Notes: a model not told the origin generated them from the sequence alone. DNA of 64,000 nt from Eleftheria terrae (GCF_030419005.1 NZ_CP106951.1:3100001-3164000); one strand, 5' to 3'; numbered from the stretch's first letter, positions 24,758 to 34,731 are shown. Numbers and translations: made by a program.

Positions 24758-25024
24758 TCAGCCTTTGGAGAAGTTGCCCAGCGTGGCGATCAGCGTGGCG
24801 CCGCAACTGATCTTGTGCCCCTCGAACGCCACCGGCACCCCGTCGATCGTGTAGTTTGGGTCGCCTTCGACGATGGTGCAGTTCTTGTGGCCCTTCTTTG
24901 GGCACGTGCACTTGTCGCCGAGACGAGCTACTGGGATGCCCATCACGGTGTGATGAGTCGCCGCGACGCCAACGACCTTGCCGCCGTGGCTGGTCGGATC
25001 GCCTAGACGAATGACGTTTGGCAT
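24758..25024 (-). CDS. PAAR-domain T6SS spike tip protein
   Basis: An 88-residue stand-alone PAAR protein (MPNVIRLGDPTSHGGKVVGV). It has the repeating short strands and the metal-binding His/Cys positions (HHTVMGIPVARLGDKCTCPK, FEGHKISCGATL). PAAR proteins form the sharp cone on the VgrG trimer and recruit effectors. It follows the adaptor Tla3 in the same direction. No effector extension is fused to it, so it serves as a tip for a separately encoded cargo, here most likely Tle3. Confidence 0.92.
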   Translation of the reverse strand: MPNVIRLGDPTSHGGKVVGVAATHHTVMGIPVARLGDKCTCPKKGHKNCTIVEGDPNYTIDGVPVAFEGHKISCGATLIATLGNFSKG

Positions 25025-25117
25025 GCTATTGCTCTGCTACCGCTTTCACGCGCCCCCTGCATTCCAAATCAACATCCCACATAGCACGAGGCATCAGCGA
25101 ATGCGGCGAGGCGTAAC

Positions 25118-26869
25118 TCACTGTTGCTCATAGTTCGAGGGATCGACCGCTGGCACGGTAGTGGACTTGAACACGTCTCCGCCGCTCGGATGCTGCTGGC
25201 TCTTCCGCTTGTCCTCCGGTGGTGGGCTGATCAGAACGATGCTGGCTTCTTTCGGGTCACGAAGGTTGATCGCTGCAGAGACGCCTCCTTGGCGATAACT
25301 CCCCATAACACCGACAGCCATCTGAACGAACCAAGTCGCCGCCCCTGTATTCCCTAGCTTTCGATCAGCGTCAATCCACTGCTCCGATTTGCTGACGTCC
25401 AGTTCAGGACCGCCGGCCTCTGCCCACTGATTCAGCACTGCGTGGAGTGCGACGGTTTGCTGTGTGTCGCCACCCGTAGCCGCGACGATTCGTGCAGGAG
25501 CGCGTTTGCGCTCAGACTCCGGAAGTGTTTGCAGCGCTTGCTCCCAGCCCGCGGCAAGGGCAGCAATGCGCTGCTCACTACGGGTCAGAGGCTTCCCATC
25601 ATCCCCAGCCGTACTCACAAACACCGGTCGATGCAAATACCCCAAGGTCGGCAGCTTGTCGAAGGTCGAGATCTGACTCTTGTTCCATGGCAGCGGCAGC
25701 CATGGTGTCGGCTTGAAGTCCCTCGGGAGACGCGAGCCGCCCGGAAAACCCAGATCACCGGCCAGAGCAGAGACGCCTCGGGAATGCGCCTCGTCAGACT
25801 GGGTGAACTTGCGGGTTGCTTCAAGCCATTCGTCAGTCGTCGGCTGCCGGCCCACGCCAACGAGCGAATCAACCACTGGGACCGTTTGGCTCAGCTCCGT
25901 GTAGAACTCGTACAACTTGCGGGTGAGACCAGTGTCGAACGGCTCATCCCAGACGAACTTCCGCAAGGCATCTACCCGCTCTCGTCGAGCGAGAACCAGC
26001 AATGCCGATGCGTCCGGCATCTCCGGCACATAGTGCCCGTCCTTGATCACAGCAGGACGGCCCGGCAGGCGATACAGGTCGCGTATATACAGGCCGTCTG
26101 ATGCCGACAGCACGACATACGGGACATCTGGGTGCGCGTCGAAGAAGGCGAACACCTTTTCCAGCAAGCGGTCGGGTCGTTCGGATAACTCCCACGGCGC
26201 AGTGACGAAGAGGTGCCATGCCATTCCCGAGGAAACCGCACTCCCCACCGTCCCGGCAATGGGCTCCTTTCCAGGGACAGGCTGTTGCGCGGGATCGAGG
26301 ATCGGTGTCCCGGCGTAGAACGAGGGCACGCCCCAGTACATTGGCGTTGGCTTCGCTCCGTTCTCCAGCGTACTTGCCTCGCGCGCGCCCTCCAGCGCAG
26401 CCTTGTCGTCGGCTTTCCAGGGGTACTTCTTTGGATCCTGTTCCCGAATGCTGACGTAGGCACCGCTCTTCTGCAGCGCATCCCAAAGCTGCCCCTGCCG
26501 GTACTTGTCGAGGGTGATACCGAGGCTCACGACTTCAAGAACGTACTCGCGGTCCGCAGACGTAGCAGTTCCGGTGGACGCAGAGGGCTGCTCAAGGGTA
26601 GTCGAACTGCGGGAGGTAGACCCTGCCGTGTTGCTGCCCTGCGAAGCGCCATGCCAGCGCCATCCGACGACCGCGATCACCGCAATCACAGGGGCTGCAG
26701 CCCACCAAGCCAAGCGTTTGCTCATCATTGTTTCGCTCATTGAGGGCTCCGGGTGGATCAGCATGATAAACAGCATCCACAGCGGCACTAATACGAGAAG
26801 CGCGACTATGCCACCCAGCAGGTACTTCCACGGCTTGGCTCGCGGGACTTCGCGAGAAGCGGAACTCAC
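25118..26869 (-). CDS. tla3: T6SS lipase adaptor Tla3 (DUF2875 family)
   Basis: A 583-residue protein. Two N-terminal membrane segments (about residues 15-37 and 53-69) precede a periplasmic-type domain beginning YVLEVVSLGITLDKYRQGQLW. DUF2875 features include AWHLFVTAPWELSERPDRLL and PTPWLPLPWNKSQISTFDKLP. In Pseudomonas aeruginosa the homologue Tla3 binds Tle3 and loads it on VgrG2b. The start overlaps the Tle3 stop by four bases (ATGA), which supports joint translation with its client. Confidence 0.88.
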   Translation of the reverse strand: MSSASREVPRAKPWKYLLGGIVALLVLVPLWMLFIMLIHPEPSMSETMMSKRLAWWAAAPVIAVIAVVGWRWHGASQGSNTAGSTSRSSTTLEQPSASTGTATSADREYVLEVVSLGITLDKYRQGQLWDALQKSGAYVSIREQDPKKYPWKADDKAALEGAREASTLENGAKPTPMYWGVPSFYAGTPILDPAQQPVPGKEPIAGTVGSAVSSGMAWHLFVTAPWELSERPDRLLEKVFAFFDAHPDVPYVVLSASDGLYIRDLYRLPGRPAVIKDGHYVPEMPDASALLVLARRERVDALRKFVWDEPFDTGLTRKLYEFYTELSQTVPVVDSLVGVGRQPTTDEWLEATRKFTQSDEAHSRGVSALAGDLGFPGGSRLPRDFKPTPWLPLPWNKSQISTFDKLPTLGYLHRPVFVSTAGDDGKPLTRSEQRIAALAAGWEQALQTLPESERKRAPARIVAATGGDTQQTVALHAVLNQWAEAGGPELDVSKSEQWIDADRKLGNTGAATWFVQMAVGVMGSYRQGGVSAAINLRDPKEASIVLISPPPEDKRKSQQHPSGGDVFKSTTVPAVDPSNYEQQ

Positions 26870-29430
26870 TCCTTGCCTCCCTGGCGAACATTGGTCGGAG
26901 ATGGGGTCGTTGCACCCGGGTTGCTTTGCGGCATCAACTTCTGCTCGCCCGTCAATATGCCTTTCCTGACGGTTCTGGTTTCCCAGAGCGAGGCTTGATT
27001 CCGCTTGATCTCTTCACGCAGCCGCTGGTCCTCCTCCTCACGTCGCTTTTGCTTCTCGAAGTCCTCCGCGGTGGAGTGCTTCACTCGGACACCGTTGACG
27101 GTCTGGCATTCGACTGCGGGAGGAAGGCCCTCGGGCAACAGCGGTAAGCAGGCAGGCAGCACACCGGAGCTGTAGTAGGCACTATTGCCGCTGATGATCG
27201 CCTTGCGCCAGTCCGGCTCGACGTTGTAGAACTTGCCAAAATTCGAGATGAAGCGGCTCCACGTCATGATTCCAAGGCGCGGCTTCTCTAGCTTGCTGGG
27301 CTGCTTCATACGCCAGTCGGCGATAGCGCAGAGGTAGGCATAGAACTCGGGATCAGATGGCGCGCGACCTTGCCCGACAGCGACGTCGTAGGCTGTCACC
27401 TGACGGTGGTTTGTGCGGCTGCCGAAGATCGCTCCATGGAAAGATCGCTCGGACAGGCCATGCTGCCAGCGGGCGCGAGCCTCATCCGGCGTCTCTTTTC
27501 GGCACACCAGAAGCTTGCCGTTCGGCCGCGGTGGAGCGCCGCTTAGACACATGTAGATCGCTTCAACCTCACATCGTTGGCCTGGCTCGTTCTTCCCTTC
27601 ATTGAGCAGCGCCTCGATCTCGCCCTTGCGTATGTCGTCCTGGGAAACCGGACCCGTATGCAGCTTCGGCTGCGGACTAGTCATCGGCGAATGTGATCCG
27701 CTCAATGGCACCCGGGGCAACTGAGTTCTTCGCGGATCGTCAAGGACGAGCCACCGCTGCTGGTAGCCGAAGCGACTGGTTGTCGCAATGGCGGCGTCCA
27801 CCGGGTCTACCTCCTCGTAGGCACCGACCGGGGCTCCTGCCACGGCGACCGCCCCCTCATGCATGGCTGGGACCACTGGTTGGGGTAATGGCTCACCGTT
27901 GATCGTTCTGACGCCAAGGCGTCCGTCAGGGGTGGCACTGACCTGCGCTGGGTCTACTTCGGGATGCTCAGCGCGGTTGGCTCGTGACTTGGGGCCCACA
28001 TGCCCAGCGTCGTCCTCGCCTTTCAACCGGAGGATGAAGTCGTGCGGTGCGCCTTGCCCGACCAATACCGGCCCGGCTTTCCCGTCCTTGCCGCGTCGCT
28101 TTCGGGCGGTGAAAACACGTTGAAAGAAGCCGGCGCCGATTTCTTTCAGCGGTTGCCGCAGCTCATACGCGACTTCGTTGGGTCGCCCGTAGTTGCTGTT
28201 CACGAAAACTTGCGGCGTCCGCTGTGCGGGATCCACTTGTCGCTGTGACGCCTCCACCCTCCGGCCCCGCATGTAGTCCGGTACCCCTTGCCAGCCGATG
28301 CCCTGCACGTGGCCGATCGCGACGGTTCTGTCCTCTGGGCAAAAGTACAGATAGACCTTCCCTCGGTTATCGCGATCCTTCGATTCTTCCCATCGCGCGC
28401 CCACCACACCTCGAGCTTGCGGGTCCTTCAGTGTGCGGAATGCCGGCGCGGTGTGGCGGTTCTTTGCCACGCCCTCTACGATCTTCGCCAGCGTGCGGAC
28501 CCGCGCATGAACAGTCTGAAGGTCTTTGATGACCTCATAGCGATCGGCTTGGATCTTGCGACCGCCATCCGAGCGTTCATATCGCCCAGCCATACGGTCA
28601 TCGACCCCGCCTTTCGTCACCATGTCCACGAAATCAAACTTGGCCGGAATATCCTCGACCAAGCTGTACGGCGGGTGCGTGAGGATCAGCGTATCAGCAG
28701 GGCGGAGCCCGTCTTGCAGCAAGAACGCCTGCGCCAGCAAACTGACCATGCAGCCTTGGCTATGTGCGACGATCGAGACCGTTTCGTTCTGGTCCCAGTC
28801 TCTGATGATGGAGATCAGGGCTGCCAGCCGTTTGGCGGCCAAGATCATGTACATGCGTCCGGGACAATCAAGGACAGGCCGGAGGGGATCGCCGTTAAGG
28901 CGGTCCCCGGCTTGAAGTGGCCCCGACCCGACGCCCCACTTCCACATGTCAGGAAGCGTGGTGGTCGCGTTGGCGAAGGGGCCACCTCCCTTGGAGAAAT
29001 CTTTGTCGAGCCGGTTGCCATAGCGATCCATGGCCTGGCCATGCTTCGTCTCGGCGCCGTTCTTGTACCTCCCGTTGACCTCCCTGTAGCCCCAGTAGAA
29101 CGGTACGACCGGGCTGTGCGTGCTCTGATCGAATGTGCGCTTGAAGAAGACCGCATCTGGATCAACGACCAGCTGACCTTTGTCATCTTCAGTTGGCGCA
29201 CAAAACGAGCCCGGAGTAAAGCGCTGGCCCAGACGTTTCTCGAGGCCTTCACAGATACCTTGCTCGACCTCACCGAAGGAAACCCCGACGTCATTGACGC
29301 CGTGAATCACAATGACTGTCCCCGGCAGGTCGGGTCGGACGGGCACTGGCCTATCCGCCACGCGATTGCTGTGCAGGACGGCGCTGCCTTGGCCTGCCTC
29401 GCCGCTCTTGTCTTCTGGATAGATCCCCAT
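26866..29430 (-). CDS. tle3: T6SS phospholipase effector Tle3
   Basis: An 854-residue alpha/beta hydrolase of the Tle3 type (DUF3274 region in the C-terminal half). The oxyanion-strand segment VIVIHGVNDVGVSF (about 38-51) and the nucleophile elbow SIVAHSQGCM, with Ser near residue 224, are visible. No signal peptide is present, as expected for a cytoplasmic effector delivered by T6SS. In P. aeruginosa Tle3 acts in the periplasm of the target cell. The usual neighbour Tli3, its immunity lipoprotein, is not seen here. A coiled coil (EDFEKQKRREEEDQRLREE) lies near the C-terminus. Confidence 0.9.
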   Translation of the reverse strand: MGIYPEDKSGEAGQGSAVLHSNRVADRPVPVRPDLPGTVIVIHGVNDVGVSFGEVEQGICEGLEKRLGQRFTPGSFCAPTEDDKGQLVVDPDAVFFKRTFDQSTHSPVVPFYWGYREVNGRYKNGAETKHGQAMDRYGNRLDKDFSKGGGPFANATTTLPDMWKWGVGSGPLQAGDRLNGDPLRPVLDCPGRMYMILAAKRLAALISIIRDWDQNETVSIVAHSQGCMVSLLAQAFLLQDGLRPADTLILTHPPYSLVEDIPAKFDFVDMVTKGGVDDRMAGRYERSDGGRKIQADRYEVIKDLQTVHARVRTLAKIVEGVAKNRHTAPAFRTLKDPQARGVVGARWEESKDRDNRGKVYLYFCPEDRTVAIGHVQGIGWQGVPDYMRGRRVEASQRQVDPAQRTPQVFVNSNYGRPNEVAYELRQPLKEIGAGFFQRVFTARKRRGKDGKAGPVLVGQGAPHDFILRLKGEDDAGHVGPKSRANRAEHPEVDPAQVSATPDGRLGVRTINGEPLPQPVVPAMHEGAVAVAGAPVGAYEEVDPVDAAIATTSRFGYQQRWLVLDDPRRTQLPRVPLSGSHSPMTSPQPKLHTGPVSQDDIRKGEIEALLNEGKNEPGQRCEVEAIYMCLSGAPPRPNGKLLVCRKETPDEARARWQHGLSERSFHGAIFGSRTNHRQVTAYDVAVGQGRAPSDPEFYAYLCAIADWRMKQPSKLEKPRLGIMTWSRFISNFGKFYNVEPDWRKAIISGNSAYYSSGVLPACLPLLPEGLPPAVECQTVNGVRVKHSTAEDFEKQKRREEEDQRLREEIKRNQASLWETRTVRKGILTGEQKLMPQSNPGATTPSPTNVRQGGKE

Positions 29431-29460
29431 GTGCGGTCCCTCTTCCCCTACGAACGTCGC

Positions 29461-32232
29461 TTAATCTTTGAAGATGCGGATGTTGGCAATGTGCATGGCG
29501 TCGCTCTGCAGCACTTCGGTCTTGCCCTCGGCGTCGCTCAGGCCGGCAACCGTCCGCCCGTCACTCATGGTGATCTCGAACCGTCGGTTGGCAGCCGGCA
29601 GTGCATCGACGCCCGCCCCGTACAGCAACTGGAACCGCTGATCGGCAGCGCCTTCTGAAAACTGCGGAAGCTCGGTACCCATCGTCGCCGGCCCTGAGTG
29701 AGGGAAGCTGGATGCCTTGCTGGAGATGTTGCCGCTCGTACCCAGCGTGATGTCGCCGTCAATCTTGATGAAGGAGCCCGACTCGCTGATGAGCTTGATG
29801 TCCTTGGCCATCAAGGTGATGCTGCCTTGGGCCCGCAGGACGATGTCCTTGGCCGAATCGACCTGCGTATCGTCGTGTTGGCTTTGCAGCTGCAGCTTGC
29901 CGTGGTGCGAGATCGCCTTCAGCCCGTCATGATGGGAGAAGAGGCTGAGCCCCTTGCCGGCATTGACGTTGAAACGCTGGCCGCTGGTGAGCTGCAGGTG
30001 CTGCTGGGCCACGGTGTCGATGTTCGCCCCGGCATAGCTGACGAGGCACTTCGGCGTGGCGAAGCTGATACCGGCGGGCGCCGTGACACCGATACTGGGC
30101 GCGCCGCCCGGCGGTGACTTCGGGTCGGTGTTGCTGCCGGCCTCCCACTCTCGGACCGCCTGTTTCAGTTCGTCCTGAGGCTTGTCATCGATTGCCAGAG
30201 CCTGGTGCTCAGCGGCGTACTTGCCGAGCGTCTTGAACAGCTCGAGGCACTCTTCCATCAGCGTTTCATATTCCGTCCGCGCGAGCTGGCCGTCGCTCGC
30301 GTTGAGGCGCTTCCATGCGGAGATCAGCAGACCTTTGGCGGTGCGGATCGTGCCGCTCTCGTCAGTACGCAACTCGAAGCCTTCTCCCCGGCGATCTGCT
30401 CTGCCGTCTTGCCGAGGATGCGTCAAGTAGCCCAGGTTGAGCTGGCTGTGCCCGTGCTCGCTGGCGGCCTGTAGGCTAATCTCGCCCGGAGTGTCGTCCG
30501 CCCGCACCTGGTTGTAGCGCTGACCGTGCACCTCCTTGGTCTTGAGGCCTGTCAGGTGCTTGTTGCCGGGCAGGCTGCCCACGTGGCTGAAGTTGACCGG
30601 CGGTGTGGTGGAACCGTGGAGTACACCGGCGATGTACGGCCGATCGGGATCGCCGTCAGCAAACTCGACTTTGACCTCCATGCCAACGCGCGGAATGGCA
30701 TCCAGGCCATAGTGCGCCCCGGCCCACAGGGTCATCCAGCGCACCCAGGCACTGTCCCCGTCGGTGCCACTGGTCCCGGCGCCCTGCCCGTGCTCGTGGT
30801 CACGGGCGTTCAAGCCGGGGAACTGGATCTTCACGCGGCCTTGCTCGTCGCACCACACTTCCTCCCCTTCGGGACCAACCACGATGGCCGTGGTGGGTGG
30901 TGTGGGCGGCAGGTCCTGCTTGGGATTCCATGCCGGGACCAGCGGCGTGCCGCGCTGCACCGCAATGAACCGATTGCGATAGCGCTGCTGGGCATGAGCG
31001 CGGCCCGTGCTATCGCTGGACAGGCGGCCTCTCGCCCAACCGGGGACGTTGCTCTCACACGCCGCGAAAAGCGCCTGTGCGCGGTCGTTCAGCTCCTTGG
31101 GCAGATTGTTGTCGCCCTCGTGGTGCAGCTCGATGGTGATGTACTGGCGTTGCTCAGCGGAGCGAGTGTCCAACTCCGGATGGCCGGCGATGGAGTTCCA
31201 TTCCCCGACCGCCTGGTCACGATTGCCGCCGCTGCCGTGAGTACAAGCCGCCTCGAACTCATGGCGCAGCATGCGCAACCGCGTCAGCCGCTGATGATCT
31301 GCGTAGCTGTCACCAGCATGCGGCGGCTCAACCACCGCATCCTGCAGCAGCGCCGCGAACTCGTTGCCGCTCTCGCCTTGATCGATCACCGTGGTCTCTT
31401 CGACCTGGCTGATGCCCGATACCTTGTAGTCGTAGCTGCTGCGCCGCGTGCTACCCGGCACCAGTTGGACCGCCGAAGCCCACAGCGTGATGCTGTCGCG
31501 CCGCTCCGTACCGTCCAGGCGGTGATAGCGAATCTCCCCCGCCGCGTTCTGGGGCAGCTGCATCGCGTCATCAAACAGCACCAATTGGTGCCGCGGCGTG
31601 TCGTCCTTGCCCTCGCCAGCCACAGGACGGAAGAACCACGCCAATCCCGACCGCTTCCACAGCCGGCGGAGAAAGGCCGCGTCGGTTTCGTTGGCCTGGC
31701 GGATGAACTCGCGCTTGGGGTAGCGACTGGCTTCAAGACGAAGCAGTTCATAGGTGAATGAACGGGCCAGCGCTGGGTAGCGTTGCAGCCACTCGTCCAG
31801 GAGCACCCGTGTGATCTCCAGCACGCTCAGGTTGCGAAACACCCGGCTGTTGACGCGCCGTTCCATGACACCGAGCGCATCGCTCAGGGTCAACTGGTAC
31901 GACGTCAACGAGCCGTCCGACTGGCCGCGTCGGGCCGCCGTCACGAGACCGCAGATGGGACGCAGACGCCCGCTGTCGGTCACCAACTGCACTTCCAATG
32001 GCAGCGCATTGAACTGCTGCAGCGGCAGATCCGATCGAGTGCTGAGGCAAGTGATATGGCCCTCGATGCCGCCGCACAATGATTCGCGGATGTCGATCCG
32101 TTGGAGCAGCAGCACCTTGTCAAGCACGCCGTGGCGCCCTGCCAGGCGCATGCGCATCGGACGATTGACCTCGTCAAACGCCTGCTCGGCAAAGACGCTC
32201 GCGAGTGCGTCTGTCAGGTCAGACAGATTCAT
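29461..32232 (-). CDS. vgrG: T6SS spike protein VgrG (TssI)
   Basis: A 923-residue VgrG. The N-terminal gp27-like half contains LQRIDIRESLCGGIEGHITC and LMRLRHE-type segments; the gp5 OB-fold region has VVGPEGEEVWCDEQGRVKIQ and WVRWMTLWAGAHYGLDAIPR. The C-terminal DUF2345 beta-helix contains KDIVLRAQGSITLMAKDIKL. It trimerises to form the spike that carries Tle3. It is the first gene of the cluster, 30 bases before tle3. No other T6SS structural genes (tssA-M) are in the window, so this is an orphan vgrG-effector cluster. Confidence 0.95.
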   Translation of the reverse strand: MNLSDLTDALASVFAEQAFDEVNRPMRMRLAGRHGVLDKVLLLQRIDIRESLCGGIEGHITCLSTRSDLPLQQFNALPLEVQLVTDSGRLRPICGLVTAARRGQSDGSLTSYQLTLSDALGVMERRVNSRVFRNLSVLEITRVLLDEWLQRYPALARSFTYELLRLEASRYPKREFIRQANETDAAFLRRLWKRSGLAWFFRPVAGEGKDDTPRHQLVLFDDAMQLPQNAAGEIRYHRLDGTERRDSITLWASAVQLVPGSTRRSSYDYKVSGISQVEETTVIDQGESGNEFAALLQDAVVEPPHAGDSYADHQRLTRLRMLRHEFEAACTHGSGGNRDQAVGEWNSIAGHPELDTRSAEQRQYITIELHHEGDNNLPKELNDRAQALFAACESNVPGWARGRLSSDSTGRAHAQQRYRNRFIAVQRGTPLVPAWNPKQDLPPTPPTTAIVVGPEGEEVWCDEQGRVKIQFPGLNARDHEHGQGAGTSGTDGDSAWVRWMTLWAGAHYGLDAIPRVGMEVKVEFADGDPDRPYIAGVLHGSTTPPVNFSHVGSLPGNKHLTGLKTKEVHGQRYNQVRADDTPGEISLQAASEHGHSQLNLGYLTHPRQDGRADRRGEGFELRTDESGTIRTAKGLLISAWKRLNASDGQLARTEYETLMEECLELFKTLGKYAAEHQALAIDDKPQDELKQAVREWEAGSNTDPKSPPGGAPSIGVTAPAGISFATPKCLVSYAGANIDTVAQQHLQLTSGQRFNVNAGKGLSLFSHHDGLKAISHHGKLQLQSQHDDTQVDSAKDIVLRAQGSITLMAKDIKLISESGSFIKIDGDITLGTSGNISSKASSFPHSGPATMGTELPQFSEGAADQRFQLLYGAGVDALPAANRRFEITMSDGRTVAGLSDAEGKTEVLQSDAMHIANIRIFKD

Positions 32233-32352
32233 GCTTGGAAGACCTCCCTCGGATCTTTTTTGCTATTTGTGCCGGCCAGCGATCGGTGCTGATCGCAGTA
32301 CCCGGCTTTGCGCCGCGAAAGTCTATCGTGCGCCCTAGGTGATTCCACGGCC

Positions 32353-32378
32353 GCAGCCCCCCTCTCTTGGGGGGCTGC
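32353..32378. terminator. GC-rich hairpin between vgrG and the LysR gene
   Basis: A 10-base perfect stem (32353-32362 with 32369-32378, loop TCTCTT). It lies downstream of the minus-strand LysR stop. No T-tract follows on either strand, so intrinsic termination is possible but not certain. The remaining bases 32233-32482 hold no gene and must include the vgrG promoter. Confidence 0.5.
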
Positions 32379-32482
32379 TGGCGCCGATCTCCCTCAAATG
32401 AGCGGAAAACGCCGCCTTCTAGCTGCCGTTGCTTCTGATTAGTATCAATCGGGGTGCGCGTCCCGGGGAGCGGCGAGGCCGG

Positions 32483-33421
32483 TCAGGGACAGCGCTGGAG
32501 CGTTGCGCCATCAAGCGCATCCGCCGCAGCTTGCTGGAGACGGGCGAAGGTCTCCCGCATCGCCGGATCCACGAATGCGAGCACCGGATTGCTGTCGGCT
32601 CGCCGCCGAAGCAGCGCGAGCGCGGTGCAGCGCGGCACGTTGCGCAGCGGTCGCAGTGCCACCTCCTTGGGCCGGTGAAGCGCAAGGACTGAGGGAAGCA
32701 AGGCCACACCCAGCCCTGCCGCGACCAAGTCCAGGACCCGGTGCACCGTCGCGACCTCATAGTGCACGTAGGGCTGGAATCTGGCCTTCGCGAAGATCGG
32801 GTCGGGCCGGTCCCCGCGTGTTAGCCAAGACTGCTCACTGAAGGCCGCGAAACGGTCCTCGACGAACTGCTGCAAGCTCAAGGACTCTTGTCTGGCCCGA
32901 GGATCTTGCTGATGCATTGCTATGCAGAGCCGGTCCTCCAAGTGGCACGCCACCGACACCGCGGAATGCCTCGGCCGCAGGCACGCCATACCGATGTCGA
33001 TCTCATTCGCAAGCAAGGCTTCGGTTTGCTCGGTGCTTGCGATGTCGCGCACGTCCATGTCGAATTCGGAGAAGTGCGCCTGAAGCCGAGCTGCGAGCCC
33101 AGGCAGCACCGGAATGGCCAACGAAGGAGCGATGCCGACCCTGAGTCGGTGCTTCTCCACGCCCCTTGCACGACGCGCTAGGTCTGCCAGGCGACCCATG
33201 GACGCAAGTTGCACGCGGGCCTCGGGCAGCAGCGCTTTGCCGGCGGGCGTCAACACAACTCCTCTTGCATGCCGAGCGAACAGCAGGACCCCTAGCTCTT
33301 CTTCTAGTTGACGGATCTGCTTCGACAAGGCTGGTTGAGCGATGAACAGCCCCTCTGCCGCCACACTGAAACTGCCGGCTTCTGCAACAGCTGCGAAGTA
33401 GCGCAGGTGTCTTAGCTCCAT
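32483..33421 (-). CDS. LysR-family transcriptional regulator
   Basis: A 312-residue protein from ATG 33421 (MELRHLRYFAAVAEAGSFSV), with GGGAGG five bases upstream. The N-terminal winged HTH (residues 1-60) has AQPALSKQIRQLEEELGVLLF and ends in LTPAGKALL. The LysR substrate domain follows with LRVGIAPSLAIPVLPGLAAR and LVAAGLGVALLPSVLAL. It resembles the regulators of aromatic-compound degradation in overall pattern, but its ligand is unknown. It is not next to an obvious target operon; vgrG is the nearest gene in the same direction. Confidence 0.92.
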   Translation of the reverse strand: MELRHLRYFAAVAEAGSFSVAAEGLFIAQPALSKQIRQLEEELGVLLFARHARGVVLTPAGKALLPEARVQLASMGRLADLARRARGVEKHRLRVGIAPSLAIPVLPGLAARLQAHFSEFDMDVRDIASTEQTEALLANEIDIGMACLRPRHSAVSVACHLEDRLCIAMHQQDPRARQESLSLQQFVEDRFAAFSEQSWLTRGDRPDPIFAKARFQPYVHYEVATVHRVLDLVAAGLGVALLPSVLALHRPKEVALRPLRNVPRCTALALLRRRADSNPVLAFVDPAMRETFARLQQAAADALDGATLQRCP

Positions 33422-33760
33422 TGGACCTCCCATAACTTTGAGGAATGGGTCCCAGATCCAATATGTCATTGAAGTGCGGGCCCAACTCGGCGAAAAATAG
33501 CGCGTACACAGGGAGGCAGCAATGGGGAAAGAAGGATTGGTCGAGATTAAGGCGACGGCAGCCTGGCGGTCATCCTGCCATCCATTCAGAGCCCGGTCGC
33601 ACGTGCTGCGTCACCCTCATAGGCTCGGCTCCCCAACTACCGTCAGCAGCATCAGAACCGGCTGACTGCATTCCTTAACCGATAAAGGCTCCTGCCCCAA
33701 AGAGGGTGTGGGATGGGCGATCTTTGCCTGCGCGCTTTGCAGGCGATCTGAAGGAGAAGC
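33422..33760. other. Interval with no convincing gene
   Basis: About 340 bases upstream of the LysR gene. Only GC-driven frames occur. A short hairpin (GCCTGC at 33726-33731 with GCAGGC at 33739-33744) lies just before the next possible gene. Confidence 0.45.
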
Positions 33761-34408
33761 ATGCTCGACGGTCACACGCCATACGGCTTCTGGTGCTGCG
33801 CAACGCTTGCACGTGACGTCTCGTGGCAGCGAAGGCGCATCTGGTACCGGGGACTGGAGCGACAGCTACGCTCAGATGGATTCATCACTGGGCTTCACCG
33901 CTCGGTGCTGGTGGCACTGGACCGCTGCCCCAGTGGAGAGCGCCGGTACCGCTATCGGCTGGTTCAGGTACTGCTGCAGGACCCCATCCTGATCGTGGCG
34001 CAGCTCGGCGACCTTTTGCCAATCTTGGAGATCGATGCAGGTGATGCCTCGGGGACCTTTGGATGGAAGGCTACAGGGCTGCCGCATGGGTCCTCCCCCG
34101 CGTTCTCGAGGGCGACCTTGCACAGCATTCACTGCGGTGTGACGCGAGCCGTTCAGCGGCACGATGCAATGTGGAAAGGCGAATCGGGAAGAGCCCGTCG
34201 ACGACGGCTGCTCCTCCACCACAGCACGCGGTGCTTGCAGCACTGCGGCTGTAGACGGTTACTGCTCGTCGCGCGAAAGGATAGAAGGAGGAGACCGGGC
34301 CAGCGATCAAGCAGACGCGCTTGTAGCTGGATGAGCCAGAAAAGCGCCCGCTGGGTCCTTCCCTGTGGGAGGTTGTCTCTTTATTCTGTCCGCGCGGCGA
34401 CGCCGTAA
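33761..34408 (+). CDS. Doubtful hypothetical protein
   Basis: A 215-residue frame starting MLDGHTPYGFWCCATLARDV. AAGGAG five bases before the ATG is the main support. The first 100 residues look protein-like (GLERQLRSDGFITGLHRSVL, YRYRLVQVLLQDPILIVAQL), while the last 100 are Arg-rich and resemble an out-of-frame read. It may be the remnant of a gene shifted near the middle, or not a gene. No family recognised. Confidence 0.3.
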   Translation: MLDGHTPYGFWCCATLARDVSWQRRRIWYRGLERQLRSDGFITGLHRSVLVALDRCPSGERRYRYRLVQVLLQDPILIVAQLGDLLPILEIDAGDASGTFGWKATGLPHGSSPAFSRATLHSIHCGVTRAVQRHDAMWKGESGRARRRRLLLHHSTRCLQHCGCRRLLLVARKDRRRRPGQRSSRRACSWMSQKSARWVLPCGRLSLYSVRAATP

Positions 34409-34479
34409 AGGCGCCGACCCGAAGGTGCAGCAACACCTCGGATCGGCTAACCACAACCAACTTACGCAGGAAGTCAATC

Positions 34480-34731
34480 GTGGCTGATGTCAATCATAGG
34501 CCGGGCGAAGCATTGCCCACAACCAGCAAGCTAGAGAGGAACGAGCGCTACCTCAGCGTCAATGGGGCGTTCCTCCCCTACGACCGAAGCCGCCAACCCT
34601 CTGGCGTGGCGGACACACCGGTACCGTGGGTGCGCCTGCGTGGCAAGTGGCTCAGGGACGCAGGCTTCGAGGTGGACACGCAGGTGCGGGTCCGCGTCAT
34701 GGCCGGGTGCTTGGTACTGACGACGGACTGA
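34480..34731 (+). CDS. SymE-family type I toxin
   Basis: An 83-residue protein from GTG 34480 with AGGAAG upstream. SymE features are ERYLSVNGAFLPYDRSRQP followed by TPVPWVRLRGKWLRDAGF and VRVMAGCLVLTTD, the SpoVT/AbrB-like swapped-hairpin fold. In E. coli SymE is an SOS-induced toxin linked to RNA decay and repressed by the antisense RNA SymR. Here no LexA box was searched exhaustively, and the antisense RNA cannot be confirmed by eye. It sits alone in an accessory stretch beside other defence-like genes. Confidence 0.82.
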   Translation: MADVNHRPGEALPTTSKLERNERYLSVNGAFLPYDRSRQPSGVADTPVPWVRLRGKWLRDAGFEVDTQVRVRVMAGCLVLTTD

